From Ipomoea triloba (taxonomy: Eukaryota; Streptophyta; Magnoliopsida; Solanales; Convolvulaceae), in NCBI RefSeq assembly GCF_003576645.1, contig NC_044916.1, positions 21,983,456 to 22,047,455 of the forward strand: a stretch of 64,000 bases of DNA, given 5' to 3'. Shown here one piece after another: positions 1 through 8,970 of this stretch (its first letter is position 1; the number at the start of each line of letters is the position of its first letter). A program made the position numbers and the translations under genes. The notes beneath the pieces are model-generated. The model was not told the origin of the DNA. It ran no database searches and saw only the letters and a list, made by a program, of their open reading frames with translations.

Positions 1-46
1 TTCTCGATTTTCTTGGGTTTTCGAGAATTATATCCAACAGGTTTTT

Positions 47-216
47 TACTGAAATGGTACCTACTATAGTGAAATTATCAATTCCACCCCGAGTTAACGC
101 ATATCTAACGGCAAAACAAACGGAGGACCAAATTAATTAAGATTTTTAATTTAGTCAAGGAGTAAATTGGTAATTTAGCTATAGTCAAGGGATCATTCGA
201 TAATTAACTATATATA
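47..216. repeat. Degraded copy of palindromic Mutator-type MITE
   Basis: The stretch resembles the better preserved elements at 7578-8038 and 30618-31012: it has the same phrases (aaatggt, ctatagtgaaattatcaat, taacggcaaaa, aaacggaggaccaaatt, tagtcaaggga) in the same order. No clean target duplication is visible, so the ends are approximate. Confidence 0.7.
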
Positions 217-756
217 AAATTATTATATATGTTTCCTGAATTTTGAAGGAAAAATAAAATGTTTATTTTATTTTAATTTTTTTGAAAAATCCAATTTATA
301 TGGCAAAAATATTTTTTATGGTAACGTTATATTTAAAAAAAAAATAAAATTGGTGTAATCTGACTCCACCCGACTAATCCTCCATTCACTCCGGAAGACA
401 TGTGAGTTGGCATGGGACTAAATCCGGGTTATCCCAAGGATTGCCCCCACAAATAAGCTCATTTGTCACCTGAGCTACCCCTGTTATAGTTATATTTTAA
501 AATTGATTCTTATACATATGAACATAATTATATATTATTACATACCTAATTTAGTAAGTTAACTTTTATTACCTTTAAAATCATCTTTTATATGGTTATA
601 TCATTAAGTAATTTCCAAATAAGTTTCCAACATATGCGGTTATATATGCCCAATTGACTCCGAAAAGATTTCTATATAAACATATATATTATTCTTTTTC
701 ATTCTAACTTTTAAAATTTATACTGACAAAATAATTGGACAAAGTATTAGACTAGT
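217..756. other. AT-rich intergenic DNA with a possible SINE head
   Basis: No gene is seen. On the minus strand, 352-485 reads like the head of a tRNA-derived SINE (ggtagctcaggtga resembles an A box), but the B box is poor. The rest is AT-rich sequence without recognisable structure. Confidence 0.35.
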
Positions 757-1127
757 TGTTATGCCATGGACGCGGGTCCACCTTACAAGGTGGACTCAGG
801 TCGATGTTCACAATTTCATAACTCTATATTCACAATTTCATAACTCTACGTTCACAATTTCATAATTCTATATTCACAATTTCATAACTCTATGTTCAAC
901 AGTATCAAAACTTTATGTTCAACCGTATAACACAACTTTTGAATCTATATAATAAAATTATGAATATAGAGTTAAAAAATTGTAAATATTGAGTAATATA
1001 ATTTTGTATATATTGAGATATAAAATTGTGAATATAGAATTTAAAAAATTGTGAACCTAGAGTTCTAAATTTGTGAACATAGACGCGGATTCACCTTGTA
1101 AGGTGAACCGGGTCCCTAGCATAATTT
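757..1127. repeat. Palindromic MITE with short internal repeats
   Basis: The ends form an inverted repeat of about 45 bp (left ccatggacgcgggtccacc, right counterpart ctagggacccggttcacc). Each end also carries a small inner palindrome (ccaccttacaaggtgg). The middle is built of short iterations of ttcacaatttcataactc and its complement. Its termini resemble those of the elements near 13747, 32015 and 40546. Confidence 0.75.
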
Positions 1128-1387
1128 GCTCCAACCCAAACCTTATTGGTCTAACATGAAGGAGTCAAACCCATTAACACAGTTAGATAGTAACAATCCG
1201 GAGTCAAGCTGAGATAAGGTGGAACGATGCACTTATCGCAAAGCCCAATGCATGAGAGGAACCATTGAGATAGTTTCCTAATTGTTTATTATAATGTGCG
1301 AAAGGCCGAAAGTTATAACCATTTAAGGAAATGTAATTATGGAGAAAACCCATTTGTAACGTACGTCAAACAACACAACCACATACA

Positions 1388-1398
1388 CTTATAAAAAT
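1388..1398 (+). promoter_or_regulatory. Candidate TATA box before the 1455 exon
   Basis: The sequence cttataaaaat lies about 60 bp upstream of the ATG at 1455, a plausible spacing for a plant TATA element followed by a short leader. Confidence 0.35.
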
Positions 1399-1454
1399 CT
1401 GCAATCCTTTGAATTATTTGTGATCGTAAAAATCTGCAATCCTTTGATAACAAG

Positions 1455-1527
1455 ATGGATTATTCTAGTAGAGTTTGCTTTTTCATGCTTCTTGCTGTCA
1501 TTGGTCTCTATATTGCGTCTAACATAG
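1455..1527 (+). CDS. Possible exon 1 of a small secreted protein (partial)
   Basis: An ATG opens 24 codons encoding a typical signal peptide: a short polar start (MDYSSR), then a hydrophobic core (VCFFMLLAVIGLYIA). It ends one base into a codon at a possible donor (ATAG|gtatca). A phase-1 intron near the end of a signal peptide is common in small secreted cysteine-rich plant proteins such as defensins, but no second exon is visible. Retroelement sequence starts about 40 bp downstream, so the gene is probably disrupted. A TATA-like site sits 60 bp upstream. This is inference from one short exon and could be chance. Confidence 0.3.
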
Positions 1528-1567
1528 GTATCAATATGTTCTCTCATCTCTTAAATTTTAAATAAAA

Positions 1568-2289
1568 ATGCCTAGCTTTAACATAGGTCGGCCATGACCC
1601 GAGGATCAGGCAGAAGCCTCAAGGTCGGCCGTAGCACCACGGCCTTGACTAGCGCCCTGAGGTCGGCCAAGACACGGGTATCTTCTTTTGTCATTTACTA
1701 TTTTGTATTCTATTTTCTATCTTTGCTTTTGTCCTTGTTATTTGCTTTTTCAAGTTGGCGTTAGGTCCGGGTACCTCAACCCTTGACCCTTAGCACACCC
1801 GTTTGATGATAGGCGAGATTAAGCCCTAGAGGTTAAACCCCATACCCTCCCTAGGGTGTAAGTCATTCTAAGGATGATAAGCGATGTCGGACCCCGTACC
1901 GCCCCTAGGGTGTTTAGTCGTCCTAAGTCGAGGCCCTTTGGCCTTCCGTCTAGGGACTCTTCCGTTCAGCAATAGGCAAGGTTGGACCTTGTATTGTCCC
2001 AAGGGTGTTTGGTCGTTTTAAGTTAAGGCCTTTTGGCATTTGAACTTAAAGACTCGTCCATTCGACGATAGGTGAGGTTGGACCTCGTATCTTTCCTAGG
2101 AGTTTAGTCGCTTAAATGAGGTAGACTAATGTATCGGTTAGGAGGTCGACCTTACAGTAACCGAGAGGTCGGCCGAGAGGTGACTCGGAGGTCGACTGAA
2201 AGGTGACCATGAGGTCGGTCGTTAGTTTTCGCAATTTCATCACTTCGCAACAATGTCCCTAGATTTGTTTGAGAGGTCGGCTCGCCGAC
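1568..2289 (-). repeat. Probable LTR of a Ty3/gypsy element
   Basis: This GC-richer block follows the integrase fragment (minus strand) and a polypurine-like tract, where a 3' LTR is expected. It is rich in aggtcggcc-type words. From about 1805 to 2110 it holds roughly three imperfect copies of a 95-bp unit (starting near 1889, 1984 and 2080, with 'ctagggtgttt' cores). The outer border at 1568 is a guess from the composition change. There is no partner LTR in the window. Confidence 0.5.
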
Positions 2290-2305
2290 CCTCCTCTCCT
2301 TCCCA
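2290..2305 (-). other. Candidate polypurine tract
   Basis: The minus strand reads gggaaggagaggaggg, a pure purine run between the end of the pol fragment and the presumed LTR. This is where plus-strand DNA synthesis of a Ty3 element would be primed. The LTR edge next to it does not show a clear TG. Confidence 0.4.
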
Positions 2306-2348
2306 CGAACAATAATAAAATAAGTATAACGGAATTTTGCTTATTTTA

Positions 2349-3057
2349 TTACAGAATGCAACTTAAGGGGTCGGACCACCTTACAACAGAGCATTTATTG
2401 GTAATAGTTGAGCAAGTGTCGGACTTCCTCTCTACGTCTTTACCCTTCGGGGTCTCCAACTTGTAGCTGCCGGGGCGGAACATGGCTGAGAGTATATATG
2501 GACCCTCCCACCTCTTAGCTAGCTTGCCTCTATCTAAAGGTTTGCTTGCCTCGCGCCTTCTTAGCACGTAGTGGCCGACCTGGAAGTAACGGGGTCGGGC
2601 TCTTTTGTCGTGATACACCTTGACTTGCCTCTGGTAATTCTCGACGCGGAATATGGCAGCTTCTTGCTTCTCGTCAATTAGATGGAGATCAGCCCGATGG
2701 TGTTCCTCGTTGCGATCGGGGTTGTACTCCTCGCCTCGACGGGTCGAAATGATGACTTCCGCGGGAGTTCGAGCCTCGAAGCCGTAGCATAGTGTGAATG
2801 GGGTTTTGCCCGTTGCCTTTCGCGGTGTGGTGCAATATGCCCATAGGATTGCTTCTAAGTTTTCGACACACGCTCCTCCTGCAACTTCGAGGGTCTTCTT
2901 CAGTCTGTCCACTATCGTGCGGTTGGCATTTTCCACTTGGTCGTTCGCCTAGGGGTAAGCCACAGCCACTCCGCTATCGGTAGTGTGCCATTCTTGACAA
3001 AACTGTTTGAACTGCCTGCCCTCGAATTGGCAGCCATTGTTGGAGACGATCTGCATC
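2349..3057 (-). pseudogene. Ty3/gypsy integrase fragment (Tat-like), broken
   Basis: The minus-strand translation contains the C-terminal part of a plant Ty3 integrase. It covers the second half of the catalytic core (IVSNNGCQFEG, where families have SDNG, then VAYP, then QVENANRTI with the catalytic Glu) and the C-terminal region WAYCTTPRKATGKTPF and GKLAKRWEGPYILS. A TAG (2946-2948) sits between VAYP and AND, where the family has Gln, so the frame is interrupted. The second catalytic Asp is read as Asn. Near the end a +1 shift separates the ORF from an HLLNYYQ-stop that looks like the original terminus. The fragment stops abruptly at 3057 where LINE sequence begins. Lineage is inferred from motif style; a Tat-type element is most likely. 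Confidence 0.85.
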
Positions 3058-3060
3058 GGT

Positions 3061-4353
3061 GGGGATCCGTGGCTCCCTGATTCTAGTAATCCTTATATCT
3101 CAACTCCGGAATATACCCACTTAAACAATCCTTTTGTGGTTTCTTTGTTTTACCCGGGCACAAATGTTTGGGATTCTGATCTGTTGAGGGACATTTTTTG
3201 CCAACGGGATATCCAGCTTATTCTTAGTTTACCTAGTCCTCCTTTGGATATTGACAATTCAATGTTCTGGGCAAGTGAGGAAAGTGGGGTGTATACTGTG
3301 AAGAGCGGGTATAGGGTTGCCATGGGGGGTGAGATGAGGGAGAATGGCAATAGTTGGTCGGGTGTGTGGAAGCTGAATAAACCACCCAAAATGAAATGTT
3401 TTTTTGGGCAATGTGCACGTCCCGCCTCCTTACTAAGGATGCTTTACTTGTTAAGTAGGTTCATTGTGATTTAGTTTGTGTATTGTGCGAAAAGGAAAGT
3501 GAATTTGTTGTTCATCTCTTAGCAAATTGTGACTTTGCACGTGAATGTTGGCATGCATTAAATGATAGTTGGAGTTTGAGCTATGTTGACTCTATTGCTG
3601 CTTGGATTGAAGAAATGTGGGATGTTTTGTCTACTGAGATGCTTGTGAAAGTTGTTATGATATGCTGGGCAATCTGGGAAAATAGAAATGGAATGGTTTG
3701 GAGGAATGAATGTGTGGACTCCAGTACAATGGTCAGACATGCCTTAGTCTATGCTCAAAATTGGAGCTCCATTCGCGATGGTCTGTCTTCTCTTACCCAA
3801 TGTACGCAGCTGCTGCCTACCACTTGGGAGCCACCGCCTGTGACTTTTGTTAAGGTAAATATCGACGTAGCCATGCATCAAGGACAACGCCAAATAGGGT
3901 TTGGGTGGAGTGTTCAAGATGCTGTTGGCGCGGTCTTGGGGGTTGTGTTGTTTTCTCTTGATGGTCTGTATTCTGTTCGTGAAGCTGAGGCCATAGGGGC
4001 AAGGGAAGCTCTGAGTTGGATAAAGTGGAAGGGTTGGCAGCGGATGATTCTTGAAACTGGTGCTCAGGTTGTGACGAACACGGTCGCTCTTGGAGAAAAT
4101 TTGACGCAATTCGGGGGCATTGTTTGTGAGATTCGACAACTTTTGCAAGAGTTACCGTTGGTTCAGTTTCGCTTTGTGCAGCGGGAGGGTAATCAGACTG
4201 CCCATATTTTAGCAAAGCAGGCTTTATGTCATATGGATAATAGTAGGGTCGAATGTCTTGATTATATTCCTCGCATTCTTTCGGCTTCGGTCTGTATGAA
4301 CACTATGGTTTGAGTAATTTATGAAAGTGTGTTTCTGGTTTTCAAAAAAAAAA
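3061..4353 (+). pseudogene. 5'-truncated LINE (L1-type) ORF2 C-terminus
   Basis: The plus-strand reading starts at DPWLP, the linker typical of plant L1 elements after the reverse transcriptase. It continues through GVYTVKSGYR and WKLNKPPKMKCFF (zf-RVT region), then after a frame break MCEKESEFVVHLLANCDFA and an RNase H domain (FVKVNIDVAMHQGQRQIGFG; REAEAIGAREAL; REGNQTAHILA). The RNase H third acidic residue is altered (ETGAQ where ESDAQ is usual). A stop near 3472 splits the frame into 3007-3474 and 3483-4313. The element ends in an A-run (4344-4354). 5' truncation is usual for LINE insertions. The exact 5' junction lies within a few bases of 3060, inside the Ty3 integrase. Confidence 0.88.
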
Positions 4354-4370
4354 ATCTTAGTTTTTAATTT

Positions 4371-5670
4371 GGGAAAAAATACACTTTTGGTCCCTCAATT
4401 ATTAACAGATATGCAATGCAGCCCTTGGTTTTCAATTTGAACAAATTTAACCCCTCAATCTTTCTAACTTTAGCAAATTTAGTCATTCTTTGATTTTTTT
4501 TATTAACAACCATTTAAGTCATGGATATTTTGGAAATTTCACACCCCCTTAATATTTTCCCCAAATTTCTTCCCTCCTCTACCATTGTTCAAGCCTCAGC
4601 CTCCACCGAATAACGAATAAAGTGTTGTCTTTCTTAGATCTCTATCTATCTATCATCATACTTACCATTAATTTTACTTTGTTGTGCTAATGTTGTACCT
4701 AGTACAGTTAAGTTCTTAGATGAGGTGCCTAGCTAGGGTATGGTAGAAGATGCAGCTCAAGAAAGTAGAAAGTAGAAAGTAGAAACCAAAAACCCTTCCT
4801 AGGGACGCTGTTAAGTACGCTTGCAGATGTTCTACAGAATAGAAATTCATTGATCGCAATAGAAATTGATCAGAATCTTCATCAAACAACAACAACATTG
4901 AATCAAAAGCCAACTTCTAGAGATTCTCAAACTAGTTCAATACATCATGGTAAGGCGATTGTGAATATTACGGAAGTAGAGTGGAGAAATTTGGCAGAAA
5001 CGAAGTAGAAAGTTACCGTACGTGAAAACTTTGTGAATGAGAGACCTCATTTAGATGTGATTAGGGTGAAATTTCAGAAGGACTTCCCTATCACAAGCTT
5101 GCACACGTCGGTTCGATCAATACAAGGAAAATTCTAATTTGATTCTCATTGGAAGACGATGGCAAGAAGATTTTAGCAAGAGGTTAGGTGCTGATTGAGA
5201 ACAAGATGGTTTAATTCTCGAGGTAGTCGTCGGAGTGGAATGCAAGAAAAGACCTACCTTCAATTCACAATTCAACACCGCAATGGTAAACGAAAATCCT
5301 TGTACGGGCGGCTCAACAATTTATCATCACGGATTGGGAACAAAAGAAGCAGCTCCGGCACCCAATAGTGTCAGTGCAATCGGTACTCTCAGAAGCAACG
5401 CAGTAGCGCACGATGGAGGTGAGGCTGAGCAATACCATGGAGGCGAGGCTAAACAATGGCAAATGAGGGAAGAAATTAGGGGAAAATATTAAGTGGGGTG
5501 TGGAATTTCTAAAATATCCATGGTTTAAACAGTTGTTAATGGGAAATATCACAGGACGACTAAATTGGCTAAAGTTAGAAAGATTGAATGATCGAATTTG
5601 TACAAATTGAAAATCAGGGATTACATTGCATATCTGCTAATAATTGAGGGACCAAAAGTGTTATTTCCCC
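4371..5670. mobile_element. Non-autonomous Mutator-type element, 1300 bp
   Basis: The ends are long inverted repeats of roughly 170 bp. The left starts gggaaaaaatacacttttgg and the right complement starts ggggaaataacacttttggt; both continue through 'tccctcaattatta..cagatatgcaatg' and 'ctttctaactttagc'. Flanks give a 9-bp target duplication with one mismatch (ttttaattt 4362-4370, ttttaaatt 5671-5679), as expected for Mutator elements. The interior (about 4560-5500) holds one modest open frame (5235-5492, 85 codons) with no recognised domain. Because the interior is unlike the ends it may be captured host DNA (Pack-MULE), but I could not identify a donor. Confidence 0.85.
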
Positions 5671-5679
5671 TTTTAAATT

Positions 5680-6340
5680 AATTTTTTATATATTTTGATT
5701 GAGTTTGAGGACGTATGTTGTTGTCACTACCTACACACATGTTGTGGATTACGGCGAGGATTACGGCGACTACAACTATTCGTCTATTATTTTTATATAT
5801 ATTAGGCTTAATTTTTTTCTAACAAATATGTAGACCTTATGAAGCATATAGTGTGTACATCTTAAATAGACTCAAAGCCTATTTAAAGTTTACAATAAAA
5901 TATTTTTAATGACATACATATTAAAAAGGTTCTAAGTCATACCAAACTTATTGTAGACTTGGACTTCAACCTAAAAAACATCTACTTACAAACTCAAACG
6001 TAGACTCAGATATTAAGTTCTTATAAGCCTAACTAGCTTTTTCCATCCTTAGTAACAATTCATTGTGAACTTCTAACAAAAGTAATAAGTTTAGACAAGC
6101 AACTATGAATAATCACATCCCAAGATGATTAATTTATCCAAATTTTATTCATTGTAGCAACACAACACCACATTTCAAATATACATGTGTATATATATAT
6201 GCACATTTCACATTATTAGTAAACAAGATTCGAAACCTTAATTATTGCGCGCCATAAGAAATAATAATAATAAGGTTTGAATTGTTTTCCTGATCAATTT
6301 GGAGCTCGCGAATTCAATTCCATCCAAAAATTATTATTTA
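5680..6340. other. Intergenic, AT-rich, no feature recognised
   Basis: I see no coding frame with family features here. The right part (6200-6340) is probably the 3' untranslated region of the minus-strand gene that ends at 6341. Confidence 0.6.
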
Positions 6341-6802
6341 TTATTGCACTCTAATAGTCCGGCTGCCTCCCCAACCCCAAGCGTGCCTTCCGTTCGCCAA
6401 CTCTCCACGGCCGCCGCCGTCGGGGCCGCCTTTGGGTACCGTCACGATGAGCTTCCCGTCAACGAACGCCGCCCTAGTTAGCTCCGGCTGCGTGAACGCC
6501 GGCAGCCTAAACCGCCACGTGTCCAGCATCATTTGCTCCAAAAACAATGCAACCGATGATCCCTCCTGATGACGACTGTTATTCCTCACCACAATCTTGG
6601 TTATTCCGGGATGGATCTCCACCGCGTGGGCCCTCAATCCGCCGCCGTGCTCGGCGCCGTCGCCGATCTCCGCCACGAACCGGAACCGCTCGGCGTTTTC
6701 CTCCACAATCACGTCGTCATCGGAGCGGAAAGGCAACTCCAGAACCTTCCCGAACACGTGGGGTAACCTCCTCAGCCTCATCGCGGCGGCGCTGCCATCC
6801 AT
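6341..6802 (-). CDS. Alpha-crystallin/Hsp20-like domain protein
   Basis: This single-exon frame encodes 153 residues from the ATG at 6802. The open frame runs further upstream, but only to a TTG, so the ATG was chosen. The protein looks like a small plant Hsp20-like (alpha-crystallin domain) protein: a strand-rich core with VLELPFRSDDDVIVEE, FRFVAEIGDG, VEIHPGITKIVVRN, a WRFRLPAF segment near residue 105, and AFVDGKLIVTVPKGG near the end. The latter resembles the beta8/beta9 strand pair preceding the C-terminal tail of small heat-shock proteins. The canonical GVL motif is replaced by GKLIVTVPK, so it belongs to a divergent ACD branch, not the class I/II chaperones. GC content is much higher than the surroundings. 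A TATA box lies about 100 bp upstream. Exact function is unknown; a chaperone-like or scaffold role is an inference. Confidence 0.8.
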   Translation of the reverse strand: MDGSAAAMRLRRLPHVFGKVLELPFRSDDDVIVEENAERFRFVAEIGDGAEHGGGLRAHAVEIHPGITKIVVRNNSRHQEGSSVALFLEQMMLDTWRFRLPAFTQPELTRAAFVDGKLIVTVPKGGPDGGGRGELANGRHAWGWGGSRTIRVQ

Positions 6803-6897
6803 GAAACTCGCCGATCGAACCGTTAAATTAAACAACGAAATTAAAAGGAAATGTTATATATGTTTCAGACGATATGATGAACCCTCGTAGCTTTAAT

Positions 6898-6907
6898 TTA
6901 TATAGAT
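6898..6907 (-). promoter_or_regulatory. TATA box of the ACD gene
   Basis: On the minus strand the sequence ctatataaat lies about 95-105 bp upstream of the ATG at 6802, a normal place for a plant TATA box with a leader of about 65-70 bases. Confidence 0.55.
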
Positions 6908-6909
6908 AT

Positions 6910-7419
6910 GGAGGCGAGAAGAATAATATATATAAGAATTCAGGAGAATCCAAATCTCATCATCAATAAAGGGTTTTCAAAGAATAATAACTTTTTCATA
7001 TTCTGAAACTAACGATGCCCTGCGTAGCTTCTTCTTCAAGCTAAGCTATTATTCATCAATTCCAAATTGAATACAAAATTGATATGAACATACATATACT
7101 TATATAATTCCTATATCTATGATATGAACATAGATATTATTTATAGGAAAATAATGTTTTCCTTATAAATTGTTTCTGACATTTCTGAAATCATGGTGTT
7201 TAAGAAGGAGCGGGTTGGGGTGGGGTGAGTGGTGAGGCCGGAGGGCTCTGCAAAGGCATCAGCAAAATTTCAATCTTTATCTAACGCTTTTTGATGGACC
7301 AAATTAAAACCTTTTGGGAGAATATTAATTAATTTGCAAGTTTCTTAGTTGGGTACATTAGAGCCGCACACCAATGTTGCTCATTTCTTACTTTTAGCGT
7401 GGAAATGATGAGAATGTAA
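6910..7419. other. Upstream region, no further feature
   Basis: AT-rich DNA upstream of the ACD gene. Nothing recognisable apart from ordinary A/T runs and a short GC-richer patch near 7205-7255. Confidence 0.6.
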
Positions 7420-7577
7420 TGGAGTGTTTGGTTGGCATGAATTGTAATTTAATATCTATGTAATTGCAAGGAGAAATTATATATTGTTTAGTTGGAGGAA
7501 TTGCAATTCATCCATACAAAGAAAAGGGAAAAAGAAAAAAATAACATATTTACCTTTGAATATTGTTATCAATATTA

Positions 7578-8038
7578 GAGTTTATTAACAAAATGGTCTC
7601 TCGACTATTGCAAAATTATCAATTTGGTTCTCGATAATTTTTCGTGCCCAATTAAGTCCCTCGACTTTGAAAATTTTAACCAATTTGATCCTCCGTTTAT
7701 TTTGCCGTTAAACATCCGTTAAATCAGGACCAAATTGGTAATTTTGGTATAGTCATGAGACCAAATTGGTAATTTTACTATAGTCAAGGGACCAAATTGA
7801 TAATTAAATTTTCACTGAAATGGTCTCTTAACTATAGCAAAATTATCAATTTAGTCCCTTGACTAAAGTAAAATTACCAATTTGGTCCCGATTTTAACGG
7901 ATGTTTAACGGCAAAATAAACGGAGGACCAAATTGGTTAAAATTTTCAAAGTCGAAGGACTTAATTGAGCACGAAAAATTGTCGAGAACCAAATTGGTAA
8001 TTCCACAATAGTTGAGGGAACATTTCGGTAATATACTC
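7578..8038. mobile_element. Palindromic Mutator-type MITE, 461 bp
   Basis: Nearly the whole element is one inverted repeat. It begins gagtttattaacaaaatggt and its complement from the other end begins gagtatattaccgaaatgtt. The flanks carry a 9-bp target duplication with one mismatch (tcaatatta 7569-7577, tgaatatta 8039-8047). The same family occurs at 30618-31012 and, degraded, at 47-216. There is no coding capacity. Confidence 0.9.
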
Positions 8039-8070
8039 TGAATATTATTACACAATGACATTTTAGTATT

Positions 8071-8183
8071 GAGAAAATACTCAAAATGGTCCTCCGACTA
8101 CGGCCTTTTCTTAATTTGGTGCTTTGACTTTTAATTACACCCAATGTGGTCCCCAGACTATTCAATTTTAAGCCAAACTGGTC
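8071..8183. repeat. MULE left terminal inverted repeat
   Basis: This stretch matches the complement of 13156-13268 over 113 bp with few differences and no length change. Common blocks include ctcaaaatggtc, ttttcttaattt, gacttttaatt and agactattcaattttaagcc. Confidence 0.92.
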
Positions 8184-8970
8184 TCCGTTTGCTTTGTCGT
8201 CAACCTGGCGTTAAACACAAGGGCAAAATGGACAATCCAAGTGCTTTGTCGTTCAAACCAGTTGACCAGTCCATTTCATCCCCAAATTAGCGAAACACTA
8301 TGCGATTTCTTCCCCAAATTATGCCCTATTTTTTATTTCTTCCTCGTATCCATAGCATCAACGAATTTCTCTAGCCATCAACGATTATCCATTGCCATCG
8401 ACGAATATCCACAGCCATTGACGATTTTCCCCAACCAAAGACAATATGGTCCGGGTTCCGAACTGCCAAATTACGGTTAGTCCTTGTGTGCTACTTTATA
8501 TGTTGCTTTATAGGTTAGATATGCTTTCTATGTTTGTTTATTTGTTGCTTCTAGCTTTATATATGTTCTTTTGATGCTTTATATATGTTTGTATATTAAA
8601 ATGCAAGTGGATGTCCATGTGTTCCTGGTGTGTGCTTTTGTTGAGCAGTGTGTGTTCCCAGATGGATTGGGGACCATTATGTCTGTTTGTTTTATGTGTT
8701 TTTGTTCCATTGTGTTGGTATGTATTACATACAAAATTGTTGGTATGTATTACTGTAAGGGGACCACTATCTGGGAACACACACTATCTTTGGGCTGTAA
8801 GGGAACCACTGTCTTTATTAAAGTTGTTGGTTTTGGATTGCATTAAGCATTAAACAACTGTCTTTATTAAAGTTCCTTGCATTACTGCCCATTTTACTGC
8901 TTGCTTAATACTGCCCATTTTACTGCCTATTCATTTAGTTTTTTTTTGTCTTCTTTCATGTAAAAAATCA

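Noticed and set aside
3744..4215. Minus-strand frames over the LINE RNase H region
   Set aside because: The plus strand has the recognisable RNase H motifs; the opposite frames have none.
6547..6890. Plus-strand frames over the ACD gene
   Set aside because: Shadows of the GC-rich minus-strand gene; no domain in those frames.
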